Shown here: positions 42,224-58,462 of the stretch, piece by piece | Numbering within the stretch: the first letter of the stretch is position 1 | Layout: the number at the start of each line of letters is the position of its first letter | The notes under the pieces: generated by a model | What the model saw: only the letters and a program-made list of their open reading frames with translations | Database searches by the model: none | What the model was told of the DNA's origin: nothing | Position numbers and translations under genes: made by a program | DNA from: Streptomyces abikoensis | GTDB taxonomy: Bacteria > Actinomycetota > Actinomycetes > Streptomycetales > Streptomycetaceae | Direction: 5' to 3' | DNA length: 64,000 bases | Assembly: GCF_014648775.1 (NCBI RefSeq) | Contig: NZ_BMRT01000001.1 | Location: forward strand, 372,001-436,000

Positions 42224-43426
42224 ATGGAGATACAAAGCCCCGCCCTGCGCGAGCTGGCCGACGACCCTCGCGCCGTCGAGGCGTTCTGGCAGCGCGTCAA
42301 AGCCACCGGCACCCCCCTCGTCGAGCCCGACCCCGAAGGCAACGACGCCTGGCGCCTCGTGACCTTCCTCTGGCGCGACGACTCGGCCTCCCATGTCCTC
42401 GCCCTGCTCCACACCGTCACGGACAAGGACCGCCACGCCCACGACCTGACCCCGCACCTCATGACCAACGTGCCCGGCACCGACGTGTGGGCCATCAGCC
42501 ACCGGCTGCGGGCCGATCACCGGGCGTCGTACCAGTTCTCCGTGCACCGCGGCACCCGCGAGGACGCCCTGCGCACCGACCGGCGCAGCTGGCTGCGGGT
42601 GCTGGACGAGGCGCTGCCCGACCCGCTCGCCGCCGGGCCCTCGCTCGCGGCCCGCGACGGCCGCAACCCGTCCTCCGTCATGGAACTCCCCGACGCGCCC
42701 GCGCAGGGTTGGGCGGCCGTACGGGAGAACGTGCCGCGCGGCGCGCGCGGCGCGGCGGAGGTCGACGGGCGGCGCGTCGGCGTGCACCTCCCCGCGGGTC
42801 ACACCACCGGCGACGGACCGTACTCCGTCGCCGTGCTGCTGGACGGCGAGATGTGGGGCCCGGTGCTGGACTTCGGGACGACGCTGGACAACCTCCACCA
42901 CGACGGCCGGATCCCGCCGACCGTGACCCTGATGGTGGAGACCATGGGCCGCGACCGGCGGATGGCCGACCTCAGCTGCAGCGAGGAGTTCGTCGACTGG
43001 CTGGCGGACACGCTGCTGCCCTGGGCGGCGCGCGAGTACGGCGTGACGGACGACCCGGCCCGTACGGTCGTGGCGGGGCAGAGCGCGGGTGGCCTCACGG
43101 CAGCGTTCGCCGCCTTCCGCAGGCCGGCCCGGTTCGGGAACGCGCTGTCGCAGTCGGGCTCCTTCTGGTGGCCGGACGGAACCGAGTTCGACGGCGGCAG
43201 CGAGTGGCTGACCCGCCAGTTCGCGACGTGCGAAAAGCTGCCCGTCCGTTTCCATCTGGAGGTGGGCCTCCAGGAGTGGATGCTCCTGCCGCAGAACCGC
43301 CACCTGCGCAACGTGCTCGAAGCACGCGGCTACGACGTGGACTACCGCGAGTTCAACGGCGGTCACGACTACGCCTGCTGGCGCGGCGGGCTCGCCGACG
43401 GGCTCGTGGGGCTGCTGGGAAGCTGA
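42224..43426 (+). CDS. siderophore esterase, Fes/IroD-like
   Basis: A 400-residue alpha/beta hydrolase of the enterochelin esterase family, which cleaves ferric tri-ester siderophores inside the cell to release iron. The N-terminal immunoglobulin-like domain (about 1-180) has VTFLWRDDSASHVLALLHTV. The catalytic domain has VAVLLDGEMW, the nucleophile Ser in VAGQSAGGLTAAFAAF near 289 and the His in FNGGHDYACWRGGL near 380. The ATG at 42224 follows GAAAGGAAG. An ester-cleaving enzyme beside an NRPS with a terminal TE supports a cyclic tri-ester product. Confidence 0.92.
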   Translation: MEIQSPALRELADDPRAVEAFWQRVKATGTPLVEPDPEGNDAWRLVTFLWRDDSASHVLALLHTVTDKDRHAHDLTPHLMTNVPGTDVWAISHRLRADHRASYQFSVHRGTREDALRTDRRSWLRVLDEALPDPLAAGPSLAARDGRNPSSVMELPDAPAQGWAAVRENVPRGARGAAEVDGRRVGVHLPAGHTTGDGPYSVAVLLDGEMWGPVLDFGTTLDNLHHDGRIPPTVTLMVETMGRDRRMADLSCSEEFVDWLADTLLPWAAREYGVTDDPARTVVAGQSAGGLTAAFAAFRRPARFGNALSQSGSFWWPDGTEFDGGSEWLTRQFATCEKLPVRFHLEVGLQEWMLLPQNRHLRNVLEARGYDVDYREFNGGHDYACWRGGLADGLVGLLGS

Positions 43427-43433
43427 ACATGGG

Positions 43434-43466
43434 GAAAGCCCCCACGCGTCGCGCGTGGGGGCTTTC
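43434..43466. terminator. bidirectional terminator between esterase and MFS exporter
   Basis: A perfect 15-bp stem, GAAAGCCCCCACGCG with CGCGTGGGGGCTTTC, and a 3-base loop between convergent genes. Confidence 0.93.
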
Positions 43467-43470
43467 GTCG

Positions 43471-44880
43471 TCACACCGCCACAGCCTCCGGCTCGTCGTC
43501 GAACGGCGGCGGCGCCGGCGCCTCCTTCGGCATCCGCAGCGCGCCCAGCGTGCCGAGGGCGACGAGGCCCGCGGTGACCGCGATGGCGGCCCGGTACGGG
43601 GCCGGGTCCGTCTCGTGCGTACCGGAGCCGCCCCACGCGGAGATCACCGCGGCGACGGCGGCGATGCCGAGCGCGCCGCCCAGCGTGCGCACGATGGTGA
43701 AGAGCGCCATCGCCTGGCCCATGGCCGGCGGCGGTACGTCCGCGAACCCGGCGATCTGGACGGTCAGCACGGCCGTCCCCAGCACCAGGCCCACGCAGAA
43801 CATCAGCGCCCGTACGGCCCACGCGTTCTCGGCCACGCCCGGCACGGCCAGCGCGCCGAAGACGGCCGTGGCGAGCACCAGGGCGGGGACGGCGAGCCAT
43901 CGGGGCCCGAGCCGGGGCAGCAGCCGGTCGGCGATCTGGGAGGCCAGCATCAGACCGAGCGCCTCCGGGAAGACGCTCAGCCCGGCGTCCAGGGCCGAGG
44001 CGCCGAGCGCCGCCTGGTAGAGCAGCGGGAACGCGAAGAGCACGCCCATCAGCCCGGCCGAGGTGACCAGCGCGAGGACCGTGGCGGACGCGAACACCTT
44101 GTCGGCGAGCAGCCGCACCTCCAGCAGGGGCGTGCGCGCCCTCAGCAGGTGGACGCAGCCCGAGGCCAGCAGGACGAGGCCGAGCGTGCCGGAGACCAGG
44201 ACGGAGGGCGTCGTCCAGCCGTGCGCGGGGCCGAAGCCCAGCGCGTAGGTGAGCAGGCCCAGCGCCGGGGTGGCCAGCAGGAAGCCCGTCAGGTCGAAGG
44301 GGCCCTCGGTGCCCTCCACGTGCTCCCGGACGCCGAACAGCCCGAGCAGCACGGCCGCCGCGCCGATCGGCACGTTCACGAAGAACAGCCAGTGCCAGGA
44401 CAGGTGCTCGGTCAGGAAGCCACCGAGCGGCGGGCCGAGCGCCGGCATCAGCGCGGTCGGCACGATGAGCACCTTGGACAGCTTCATCCGCTCGTGCGGC
44501 GGGAAGGCCCGGAAGAGCAGGGTCATACCGACGGGCGTCAACAGCCCGCCCGCGACGCCCTGGACGACGCGCGCGAGGACCAGCGTCGGCAGGTCCTGGG
44601 CCAGGCCGCAGACGGCGGAGGCCGCCGTGAAGACGGCGAGGGCGCCGAGGAAGACCTTCTTGGTGCCGAAGCGGTCGCCGAGCCAGCCCGCGACGGGCAG
44701 GGCGACGGCGAGCGCGACGAGGAAGGCCACCTCGACGGTGTTGGCGGCCGACACCGGTTCGCCGAAGTCCCGGGCGATGGTGAGCAGCGCCGGGTTGACG
44801 ATGGTGGAGTCGAGCCCGTTCATGCACATCGCCGCCGTGTAGACGACCACGACGGCGATGCGCGGGGAGAGGCCCCTCAC
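43471..44880 (-). CDS. MFS exporter, DHA2/EmrB type, siderophore export
   Basis: A 469-residue transporter with about 14 membrane helices. Motifs: [20 protein letters not shown] near residue 21, [16 protein letters not shown] near 65 (MFS motif A) and [23 protein letters not shown] near 102 (motif B). Its GTG start overlaps the MbtH stop by 4 bases (GTGA), placing it in the NRPS operon, so it most likely exports the finished siderophore. Confidence 0.92.
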   Translation of the reverse strand: MRGLSPRIAVVVVYTAAMCMNGLDSTIVNPALLTIARDFGEPVSAANTVEVAFLVALAVALPVAGWLGDRFGTKKVFLGALAVFTAASAVCGLAQDLPTLVLARVVQGVAGGLLTPVGMTLLFRAFPPHERMKLSKVLIVPTALMPALGPPLGGFLTEHLSWHWLFFVNVPIGAAAVLLGLFGVREHVEGTEGPFDLTGFLLATPALGLLTYALGFGPAHGWTTPSVLVSGTLGLVLLASGCVHLLRARTPLLEVRLLADKVFASATVLALVTSAGLMGVLFAFPLLYQAALGASALDAGLSVFPEALGLMLASQIADRLLPRLGPRWLAVPALVLATAVFGALAVPGVAENAWAVRALMFCVGLVLGTAVLTVQIAGFADVPPPAMGQAMALFTIVRTLGGALGIAAVAAVISAWGGSGTHETDPAPYRAAIAVTAGLVALGTLGALRMPKEAPAPPPFDDEPEAVAV

Positions 44881-45080
44881 CGGGCGGAGACCGGGGTCAG
44901 GTCGGTCCAGTGCTCGGTGATCCAGTCGGTGGCCGACTGCCGGGCGCAGGGCCCGTGGACAGTCGTCCAGCCCTCGGGCACGGCGGCGAAGCCCGGCCAG
45001 AGGCTGTGCTGCCCCTCGGAGTTGACGAGGACGAGAAACTCCCCGTCGCCGTCGAAGGGGTTGGCGGGTGCGTCGCTCAT
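44877..45080 (-). CDS. MbtH-like protein
   Basis: A 67-residue MbtH protein, which binds NRPS adenylation domains and is often needed for their folding or activity. The family pattern is clear: [23 protein letters not shown], then [10 protein letters not shown] and CxxWIxxxWTDLTP in variant form. It starts 4 bases after the NRPS stop and overlaps the exporter start, so all three are co-expressed. Confidence 0.95.
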   Translation of the reverse strand: MSDAPANPFDGDGEFLVLVNSEGQHSLWPGFAAVPEGWTTVHGPCARQSATDWITEHWTDLTPVSAR

Positions 45081-45084
45081 GGGG

Positions 45085-52272
<7,188 letters not shown>

Positions 52273-52337
52273 CGCGTGGGGACTCCCGGTTTCTGGCGAA
52301 CGTTCCTGGTCGCACCGGTAACCCCCGGTGCGTCAGC

Positions 52338-52356
52338 TTAGGTAAGCCTAAGCTAT
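52338..52356. promoter_or_regulatory. iron box in the divergent NRPS/M20 promoter
   Basis: TTAGGTAAGCCTAAGCTAT; the surrounding 52336-52355 is a perfect dyad AGCTTAGG-TAAG-CCTAAGCT. It lies 66 bases before the NRPS start and 72 before the amidohydrolase start, so it could repress both when iron is plentiful. Confidence 0.87.
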
Positions 52357-52427
52357 TTTCTGATCGCTTGTGAGCGTGGGTCCGGCTGCCGAGGACACCG
52401 CGCGAAGACGACGACACTGGAGCGGAC

Positions 52428-53561
52428 ATGACCGTGGCCGAGGGCCTCAAATCAGCCATACGCGAGCGCGTTCTGGAACGCCGCGAGGGGCTTCTGGCGC
52501 TCAGCCGGCGCATTCACGCGCACCCCGAGACGGCCTTCGCCGAGCACCGGGCGGCCGCGTGGTGCGCGGAGGAGCTGCGGGAGCACGGCTTCGCCGTCAC
52601 CGCCCCCGCCCATGGCCTGGAGACGGCGTTCACGGCGACCGTCGGCTCCGGCCCCGTCACCGTGGCCATCGCCTGCGAGTACGACGCCCTGCCCGGCCTC
52701 GGGCACGCCTGCGGTCACAATCTGATCGCGGCGGCGGGCATCGGCGCGGCGCTGGGACTGGCCCCCTTCGCGGACGAACTGGGCCTGACCGTCCGGGTGT
52801 TGGGCACCCCGGCCGAGGAGCGCGGCGCGGGCAAGGCGCTGCTGCTGGAGGCGGGGGCCTTCGAGGGGGTGGACGCCGCGATGATGGTGCACCCCTGCCC
52901 GTTCGAGGTCGCCGAGTTCCGCTCGTTCGCGCTGGGCACGCTCTCGGTCGAGTACCGGGGAAAGGCCGCCCATCCCAGCCTCAACGCCCACGAGGGCCGC
53001 AACGCCGCCGACGCCCTGACGGTGGCCCAGGTCGCACTGGGGCTGCTGCGCCAGCAGTTGCCGCCGCAGTGGAAGGTGCACGGGGTGACGACGGGGGCGG
53101 GGACGGCGCCCAATCTGATCCCCGACCGGGCGACCGCCGAGTACGAGATCCGCGCCTCGGCCGCCGAGGACCTGCGGGAGTTGCGCGAGCGCGTCGAGGC
53201 GTGCTTCCGCGCCGGGGCGCTGGCCACCGGCTGCGAGGTGTCGCTGACCCGTCCCGAGCCGGACTACCTGGACTTCCGCACCGACCCCGGCCTGATCGCC
53301 CTGTGGACGGCCAACGCCCGGGCGCTCGGACGGCCCGAGCCGCTGTCGAAGGACGCGTTCGCCTGCACGGACATGGGCAACGTCTCGCACGCGGTGCCGT
53401 CGATCCACCCGGTGCTGGACATCACGGGCGGCGCGTGCGGCCCGCACGAGCCGGAGTTCGCCGAGGCGGCGGTCTCGCCGGAGGCGGAGCGGGCGATCCT
53501 CGACGGCGCGGTCGGAATGGCGTGGACGGCCGCCGACTTCGCGGCGACGCGCCGCGCGTAG
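52428..53561 (+). CDS. M20 family metallopeptidase/amidohydrolase
   Basis: A 377-residue M20 (AbgB/aminoacylase-like) enzyme that hydrolyses amide bonds using two metals. Seen: RRIHAHPETAFAEHRAA near residue 25, EYDALPGLGHACGHNL near 85 with metal-binding His, AEERGAGKALLLEAG near 125 with the catalytic Glu, and the dimerisation-domain KAAHPSLNAHEGRNAADA near 180. It shares the iron-boxed promoter region with the NRPS, so it may help break down the siderophore's amides, but similar genes also occur outside siderophore loci. Confidence 0.9.
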   Translation: MTVAEGLKSAIRERVLERREGLLALSRRIHAHPETAFAEHRAAAWCAEELREHGFAVTAPAHGLETAFTATVGSGPVTVAIACEYDALPGLGHACGHNLIAAAGIGAALGLAPFADELGLTVRVLGTPAEERGAGKALLLEAGAFEGVDAAMMVHPCPFEVAEFRSFALGTLSVEYRGKAAHPSLNAHEGRNAADALTVAQVALGLLRQQLPPQWKVHGVTTGAGTAPNLIPDRATAEYEIRASAAEDLRELRERVEACFRAGALATGCEVSLTRPEPDYLDFRTDPGLIALWTANARALGRPEPLSKDAFACTDMGNVSHAVPSIHPVLDITGGACGPHEPEFAEAAVSPEAERAILDGAVGMAWTAADFAATRRA

Positions 53562-53578
53562 CGCGACGCGTCCTCGGA

Positions 53579-53632
53579 CTCCCCCAGCTACCGCTGGGAG
53601 GTGCCCCCAACGGGCCGGCTTTCGCCGGCCCG
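53579..53632. terminator. extragenic repeat plus bidirectional terminator
   Basis: ctcccccagctaccgctgggaggtgc (53579 on) carries the small hairpin CCCAGC-tacc-GCTGGG, a motif recurrent between Streptomyces genes. It is followed by CGGGCCGGC-tttc-GCCGGCCCG (53611-53632), a perfect 9-bp stem, between the convergent amidohydrolase and lipoprotein genes. Confidence 0.85.
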
Positions 53633-53642
53633 TCCGGGGTGG

Positions 53643-54644
53643 CTACTTCTTGAGCGCCTTGGTGATGTCGTCGATGACGACGTCGCTGGCGAGCGGGCCG
53701 CCGCGGGTGGACCAGACCGAGCCGTTCACGGTCACGGCGTGGTTCTTCTTCACCGCGTTCAGGTCCTTGTACGCGGGCTTCTCCTGGACGTCCTTGAGGG
53801 CCTTCTCGCCGTCCGAGGTCAGCGTGGAGAGGAACAGCCAGTCGCCGTCGATCTCGCTGATCTTCTCGAGGCTGAGCGCCGGGGTGTGGGCGTTGCCGTC
53901 CTTGTCCTGCGTCTTGGGGCGCTTGAGACCCATGTCCAGGGCGACGCCGCTGGCGAACTGCTTCTTCTCCATCCAGCTGGGGCCGTCCGGGTTCCAGCGG
54001 ACGATGGAGACCTCGGCGCCCTTGTTCTCGCCGAGCTCCTCGCCGGCCTTCTTGGCCTTGGCCTCGTAGTCGGCGATGACCTTGTTGGCCTTGTCCAGGC
54101 TGTTGACGGCGTTGGCGACGCCCCGGAAGGACAGCTTCCAGTCGTCGGTCGGCGCCATGGTGACCAGGGTGGCCGGGGTGATCTCGCGGAGCTGCTTGAG
54201 GACGTTCTCGTCCTGCATGTCACCGGCGAGGATCAGGTCGGGCTTGGCCGCGAGGACCTTGTCCATCACCGGCTGGAGCAGATTGCCGACGACGCTGATG
54301 CCCTTGACCTTGTCCTCCAGGTAGGCCGGGGGCTTGTTCAGGCCCTGGCCGTTGGTGATGCCCACCGGCTTGACGCCGAGCGCCAGCACCGCGTCCAGGT
54401 CCTCCTGGGTGAGGGTGACGACGCGCTTGGGGTGGGCGGGCACCTTGACGGCGGTGCCGGTCGCGTCCTTGATGGTGCGCGTCTCGCCGCCGGACGCCGC
54501 CTCGCTCTTCGTCTTGTCCGAGCCCGAACCCGAGTCCGAGTCGGAGCCGCAGCCGGTCAGCAGCAGCGCGGCCGCACCCACAGCGGCGAGAGCCTGCGCC
54601 GCGCGGCGCGGGGCGGACTGGAGGAGGCGGTTGGGCGAGGTCAT
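53643..54644 (-). CDS. ferric-siderophore-binding lipoprotein
   Basis: A 333-residue lipoprotein of the FepB/BtuF type. The lipobox LLLTGCGSD puts the lipid-carrying Cys near residue 31; a low-complexity Ser/Asp linker follows. The domain has RTIKDATGTAVKVPAHPKRVVTL, DAVLALGVKPVGI, AAKPDLILAG and a C-terminal helix DDITKALKK. The ATG at 54644 follows GGAG; an in-frame ATG 63 bases upstream lacks these features. It hands ferric siderophore to the fused permease. Transcription is under a strong iron box. Confidence 0.93.
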   Translation of the reverse strand: MTSPNRLLQSAPRRAAQALAAVGAAALLLTGCGSDSDSGSGSDKTKSEAASGGETRTIKDATGTAVKVPAHPKRVVTLTQEDLDAVLALGVKPVGITNGQGLNKPPAYLEDKVKGISVVGNLLQPVMDKVLAAKPDLILAGDMQDENVLKQLREITPATLVTMAPTDDWKLSFRGVANAVNSLDKANKVIADYEAKAKKAGEELGENKGAEVSIVRWNPDGPSWMEKKQFASGVALDMGLKRPKTQDKDGNAHTPALSLEKISEIDGDWLFLSTLTSDGEKALKDVQEKPAYKDLNAVKKNHAVTVNGSVWSTRGGPLASDVVIDDITKALKK

Positions 54645-54716
54645 CAGATGCTCCGGGCGTTGGAATACGAGAAGAGGGCGCCGTCCGGGATCACTCCCGC
54701 CGGACAACCTGGATAT

Positions 54717-54735
54717 TAGGTTAGCCTTACCTTAA
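54717..54735. promoter_or_regulatory. iron box upstream of the siderophore lipoprotein
   Basis: TTAGGTTAGCCTTACCTTA, one base different from the box at the permease start. It lies 73 bases before the lipoprotein ATG on the minus strand. Confidence 0.9.
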
Positions 54736-54852
54736 AGTCACCTCGCGGGGCGGGCCCCCCTTCACCGCCCGTCTTCCCGCCCGCACCGCACCCGCACAGC
54801 GAAGCGGCTCGCCGGGTACGGCGGGCCGCGGAATCCGTCCGGTGCCCGGAGG

Positions 54853-55056
54853 CTATTCCTGACGGAGGAACAGCAGCCGGGCGAGCACCCCCGCCCGGCG
54901 CGAATCCGACGGGACCTCCTCCTCCGCGCCCTGGGGCACGTCCGGCCGCTCCTCGACGACGACGGGGGCGGGCTCCGGATCGGGAGCGGGGCGGTGGGCG
55001 CGATAGGCCTCGGCGCGCACATAGGCGCCGAGAGCGCGCGCGGCATCGATGCGCAT
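54853..55056 (-). CDS. small acidic protein of unknown function
   Basis: A 67-residue protein. The ATG at 55056 follows AGGAG with a good spacing. MRIDAARALGAYVRAEAYRAH forms an amphipathic helix, followed by a Pro/Glu-rich middle and an Arg/Leu end (VLARLLFLRQE). No signal peptide and no recognised family. It is accepted because of the ribosome site and a composition unlike the Arg/Pro shadow frames around it. Confidence 0.6.
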   Translation of the reverse strand: MRIDAARALGAYVRAEAYRAHRPAPDPEPAPVVVEERPDVPQGAEEEVPSDSRRAGVLARLLFLRQE

Positions 55057-55166
55057 GGCGTCACTCCTGTGTCTGAACTGCCGGCCTGCCGGGACGAGCC
55101 CGGGTGTCAGCGACGCCCCGCCCGGCGCGCACGTCAGCGGCGGGGGCGGGCGGGGCGTGGCTGTGC

Positions 55167-55532
55167 TCAGCAGCGCAGGACGGAATGCTGCGCGTGACCC
55201 GCGGCGACGGTGTCGCCGGGCGAGGTGACCCGGCCGCCGGGGAGCCCCCCGGTCCCCCCGGCGGACGACGCGAAGGCCGGCGGGCAGGCGATCCTGCCCG
55301 CCGGCCGCCCGACCCTCCCCGGACGTGGCACGCGCTGCTCGGGCGCGCAGGCGACGCACTCGTCGGACGAGTCGTCGGACAGCGAGGCGGAGGCGAGGGT
55401 CTCCTCACGGACGGAGACGCGCTCCATCCCGGCGGACGCCGACCCGGTCAGCACCAGCAGCAGGGAGGCCAGCACGGCGACCGCCGCCCGCAGCGCGGAC
55501 TGCGGTACCGCTGTGCGACCCCACATCGACAT
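55167..55532 (-). CDS. putative small secreted Cys-containing protein
   Basis: A 121-residue protein. The ATG at 55532 (second Met 6 bases later) begins a signal-like sequence: SALRAAVAVLASLLLVLTGSASA, cleaved near residue 33. The rest is short and acidic at first (LSDDSSDECVAC), then Gly/Pro/Arg-rich with four Cys in total. The ribosome site is weak. No family recognised. Confidence 0.5.
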   Translation of the reverse strand: MSMWGRTAVPQSALRAAVAVLASLLLVLTGSASAGMERVSVREETLASASLSDDSSDECVACAPEQRVPRPGRVGRPAGRIACPPAFASSAGGTGGLPGGRVTSPGDTVAAGHAQHSVLRC

Positions 55533-55765
55533 ACACCAAGCGTAGATTCCGGGCCACCCCGGGTGCATTCCGTCGATCGGGTGAGATTACGTGGCTGAGT
55601 AGGGAATTCCCGGATATCTCCGGACCGATAAGACGACCGAATGTCCGGACGCGGCCTGGCCGGAATCCCTCCCCTCCCCCGATCGCCTCTCAACTACCGC
55701 TCAACTCCCAGGACATCGCAGGAGTCCTGAGAGATGTCCGCGTTCCCGTACGAGAGGCGAGGAAG
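55533..55765. other. divergent region before the carboxypeptidase
   Basis: It should hold the promoters of the small secreted protein and the D-Ala-D-Ala carboxypeptidase. The stretch at 55580-55740 is relatively rich in A/T and includes three tandem-like ctcaac segments (55688-55708). No gene is seen. Confidence 0.4.
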
Positions 55766-56992
55766 ATGACCGCACGGTCCTTACGCAGAGCACTGACCGG
55801 GTTCGTGATGGCCGCGACGGCCGCCGGCGCCCTCACCGCCACGGCCCCCGCCGCGTCCGCCGCGCCCGCCGGAGGGCGCGACCACCGCGCGACCCAGGAG
55901 GTGATGGACGCCGAGGTCGCGGCGGGCGTGCCCGGCGTCCTCGGGCAGGCCCGGGAGAGACTTCAGGACAGGACCGTCACCTGGAACGGGTCCTCCGGCG
56001 TCGCCGACCTGAACACCGGCCGTCCCCGGCTCCCCGAGGACCGGTTCCGGGTCGGCAGCATCAGCAAGGTCTTCGCCTCGGTCGTCCTCCTCCAGCTGGA
56101 GGCCGAGGGCAGGCTGAGCCTCGACGACACCGTGGAGAGCCGACTGCCGGGCGTCCTGCGGGGCAACGGCGGTCACGACGGCCGCAACGTCACCATCCGT
56201 CAGCTGCTCAACCACAGCAGCGGGATCTACAACTACACCGAGGACGACGGCTTCCAGAAATACCTCAGCACCGAGTACATGCAGCGCCGCTTCGAGACGC
56301 GCACCCCGCGCGAACTCGTGGACGTGGCCCTGCGGCACGAGCCCTACTTCGCGCCCGGCACGGACTTCCACTACTCCAACACCAACTACATCCTCGCCGG
56401 GATGATCGTCGAGAAGGTCACCGGGCGCCCCTACGCCACCGAGATCACCCAGCGCGTCATCCGCCGCGCCGGGCTGCGCGCCACCACCTTCCCCGGCACC
56501 TCACCCGCGATGCCCAACCCCCATGGGCGCGCCTACAGCAAGCTCCTGAAAACGGAACCGGACGCGAAGGTCTACGACGTCACCGAGCTCAACCCGTCCT
56601 GGGGCGGGGCGGCCGGCGCGATCATCTCCACCGCCGGCGACCTCAACCGCTTCTACAGCGTGCTGCTCGGCGGCAGGCTCCTGCCCGAGAAGCAGCAGCG
56701 GGAGCTGCTCACCACCATTCCCATGGAAAAGGACTCGCAGGCCCGCTACGGGCTCGGCATCATGTCGGCCACCCTGTCGTGCGGGGTGACCGTCTTCAGC
56801 CACAGCGGCGGCATCCACGGCTCGACCTCCCTCGTCGTCTCCGACGAGAAGGGCGGCCACACCGCCGCGTTCAACTACAACGGTGACTGGCACGCCGACC
56901 TGGTCTCCCTGGTCCAGGCCGAGTACTGCGGCACCGCCAAGCCCACCGGTGCCGCGCGCGACACCCTGAACAAGCTCACCGCCCTGCGCTGA
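55766..56992 (+). CDS. secreted serine-type D-Ala-D-Ala carboxypeptidase (class C beta-lactamase fold)
   Basis: A 408-residue exported enzyme. Signal peptide to about residue 33 (LTGFVMAATAAGALTATAPAASA). Catalytic motifs: SISK in VGSISKVFASVV near 97, YSN in FHYSNTNYILAGM near 206 and HSGG in VFSHSGGIHG near 345, all in the order of the class C/DD-peptidase family. It acts on peptidoglycan stems outside the membrane, or as a related esterase. The ATG at 55766 follows GAGGCGAGGA. Confidence 0.9.
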   Translation: MTARSLRRALTGFVMAATAAGALTATAPAASAAPAGGRDHRATQEVMDAEVAAGVPGVLGQARERLQDRTVTWNGSSGVADLNTGRPRLPEDRFRVGSISKVFASVVLLQLEAEGRLSLDDTVESRLPGVLRGNGGHDGRNVTIRQLLNHSSGIYNYTEDDGFQKYLSTEYMQRRFETRTPRELVDVALRHEPYFAPGTDFHYSNTNYILAGMIVEKVTGRPYATEITQRVIRRAGLRATTFPGTSPAMPNPHGRAYSKLLKTEPDAKVYDVTELNPSWGGAAGAIISTAGDLNRFYSVLLGGRLLPEKQQRELLTTIPMEKDSQARYGLGIMSATLSCGVTVFSHSGGIHGSTSLVVSDEKGGHTAAFNYNGDWHADLVSLVQAEYCGTAKPTGAARDTLNKLTALR

Positions 56993-57041
56993 CGCGTACT
57001 CCGGATCTCCGGCGCGGGCCGGGGCCGGTGAGGTGTAATAC

Positions 57042-57078
57042 GAGCGGACCGTGCCCGGTTCGCGGGCACGGTCCGCTC
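57042..57078. terminator. strong hairpin between carboxypeptidase and GS-like gene
   Basis: A perfect 16-bp stem, GAGCGGACCGTGCCCG with CGGGCACGGTCCGCTC, and a 5-base loop, 50 bases after the carboxypeptidase stop and just before the ribosome site of the next gene. It probably terminates the upstream gene. Confidence 0.9.
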
Positions 57079-57102
57079 TCTCGACGGAAGGAGCACGGCG
57101 CC

Positions 57103-58461
57103 GTGGAACGACCGGACCGGGAGCGGGAGGAGTCGGCGGCCCGTCAGGCGGCCGCGCAGCTCACCGCGCAGGGCATCCACGGCGTCGCCCTCGCCTGGGT
57201 GGACAACGCGGGCATCTCCCGCGTCAAGACCGTCCCCACGAGCCGGCTCGCGCACGCCGCCCGCTGGGGCGTGGGCATGTCGCCCTGCTTCGACGTCTAC
57301 CTCGTCGACGACTCCAGCGTCACCAGCCCCCACATCGGCGGCCCCGACGGGGACCTCCGGCTCTTCCCCGACCTCGACCGGCTGACCGTGCTGGCCGCCC
57401 GGCCGGGCTGGGCCTGGGCGCCCGTCGACCGCTACGAGCAGCACGGCGGCCCGTACACCGCCTGCCAGCGGCGGTTCGCGCGGCGGGCGACCGAGGCGGC
57501 GGCCGCCCGGGGGCTGCGGCCGCGCATGGGGTTCGAGACCGAGTGGGTCGTGGCGCGGGCGGGCGCGGCGGGCCCCGAGCCGGCCTACGCCTGCGCCGGG
57601 CCCGCCTACGGGATGGCGCGGGTGACCGAGCTGTCCGGCTACCTCGGCGACGTCCTCGAAGCCCTCGCCGCCCAGCGCGTCGACGTCCTCCAGCTCCACC
57701 CCGAGTACTCGCCGGGGCAGTTCGAGGTGTCGGTGGCCCCGACGGACCCGGTGGGCGCGGCCGATCTCGCCGTGCTCGTCCGGGAGACGATCCGGGCGGT
57801 GTCCCTGAACCACGGCCTCGACGCGTTCTTCGGGCCCGTCGTCGTGCCCGGCGGCGTGGGCAACGGCGCCCACCTCCACCTCAGCCTCTGGGAGGACGAC
57901 CGTCCCCTCTTCTCGGGCGGGGACGGCCCGTACGGCATGACGCGGGAGTGCGAGGCGTTCCTCGCCGGGATCCTCGCGGAGCTCCCGGCGCTGCTGGCCC
58001 TGGGCGCGCCGACGCCCGCGAGCTATCTGCGGCTGGCGCCCTCCCGGTGGGCGGGCGCGTTCCAGTGCTGGGGCCTGGAGAACCGGGAGGCCGCGCTGCG
58101 CTTCATCACCGGCGCCCCGGACGCCCCGGGGGCGGCCAACGCCGAGGTCAAGTGCTTCGACCCGGCCGCCAACCCCTATCTCGTCGTCGGCGCGGTCCTC
58201 ACCGCCGGGCTGGCCGGGCTGGACGCCGGGCTCGCCCTGCCGCCGCCGGTGAGCGGCGACCCGGCGGCCACGGGCGTCGCGCCGCGCCTGCCCGCCTCAC
58301 TGGGCGAGGCGGTGGAGCACTTCGAGCGCTCGGGGCTGCTGCGCGACGCGCTCGGCGACGCCCTGTTCGAGGCCCTCGTGGCCGTCCGCAAGGGAGAGGT
58401 ACTGCTGTTCGACGGCGTTCCGCCCGAGGAGATCGCGGCGGCCACCCGGGGACGGTACTGA
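57103..58461 (+). CDS. glutamine synthetase-like protein (FluG C-domain type)
   Basis: A 452-residue member of the GS superfamily, which joins ammonia or amines to a glutamate-type carboxyl using ATP. Seen: VDNAGISRVKTVPTSRL at the N-terminal beta-grasp, RPRMGFETEW near 145, LHPEYSPGQFEVSV near 205, GGVGNGAHLHLSLW near 250 and NAEVKCFDPAANPYLVVGA near 347 (GS normally has Arg where Lys stands). GTG at 57103 follows GGAAGGAG. The next gene is an amidohydrolase one base after its stop; the two together equal the domains of FluG/NodGS. Probably a gamma-glutamyl-amine or related ligase, not the main nitrogen-assimilating GS. Confidence 0.88.
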   Translation: MERPDREREESAARQAAAQLTAQGIHGVALAWVDNAGISRVKTVPTSRLAHAARWGVGMSPCFDVYLVDDSSVTSPHIGGPDGDLRLFPDLDRLTVLAARPGWAWAPVDRYEQHGGPYTACQRRFARRATEAAAARGLRPRMGFETEWVVARAGAAGPEPAYACAGPAYGMARVTELSGYLGDVLEALAAQRVDVLQLHPEYSPGQFEVSVAPTDPVGAADLAVLVRETIRAVSLNHGLDAFFGPVVVPGGVGNGAHLHLSLWEDDRPLFSGGDGPYGMTRECEAFLAGILAELPALLALGAPTPASYLRLAPSRWAGAFQCWGLENREAALRFITGAPDAPGAANAEVKCFDPAANPYLVVGAVLTAGLAGLDAGLALPPPVSGDPAATGVAPRLPASLGEAVEHFERSGLLRDALGDALFEALVAVRKGEVLLFDGVPPEEIAAATRGRY

Positions 58462-58462
58462 G

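Noticed and set aside
54762..55064. Arg/Pro/Ser-rich minus-strand frame of 100 codons
   Set aside because: It overlaps the 67-residue gene that has a good ribosome site and plausible protein composition; this frame has neither.
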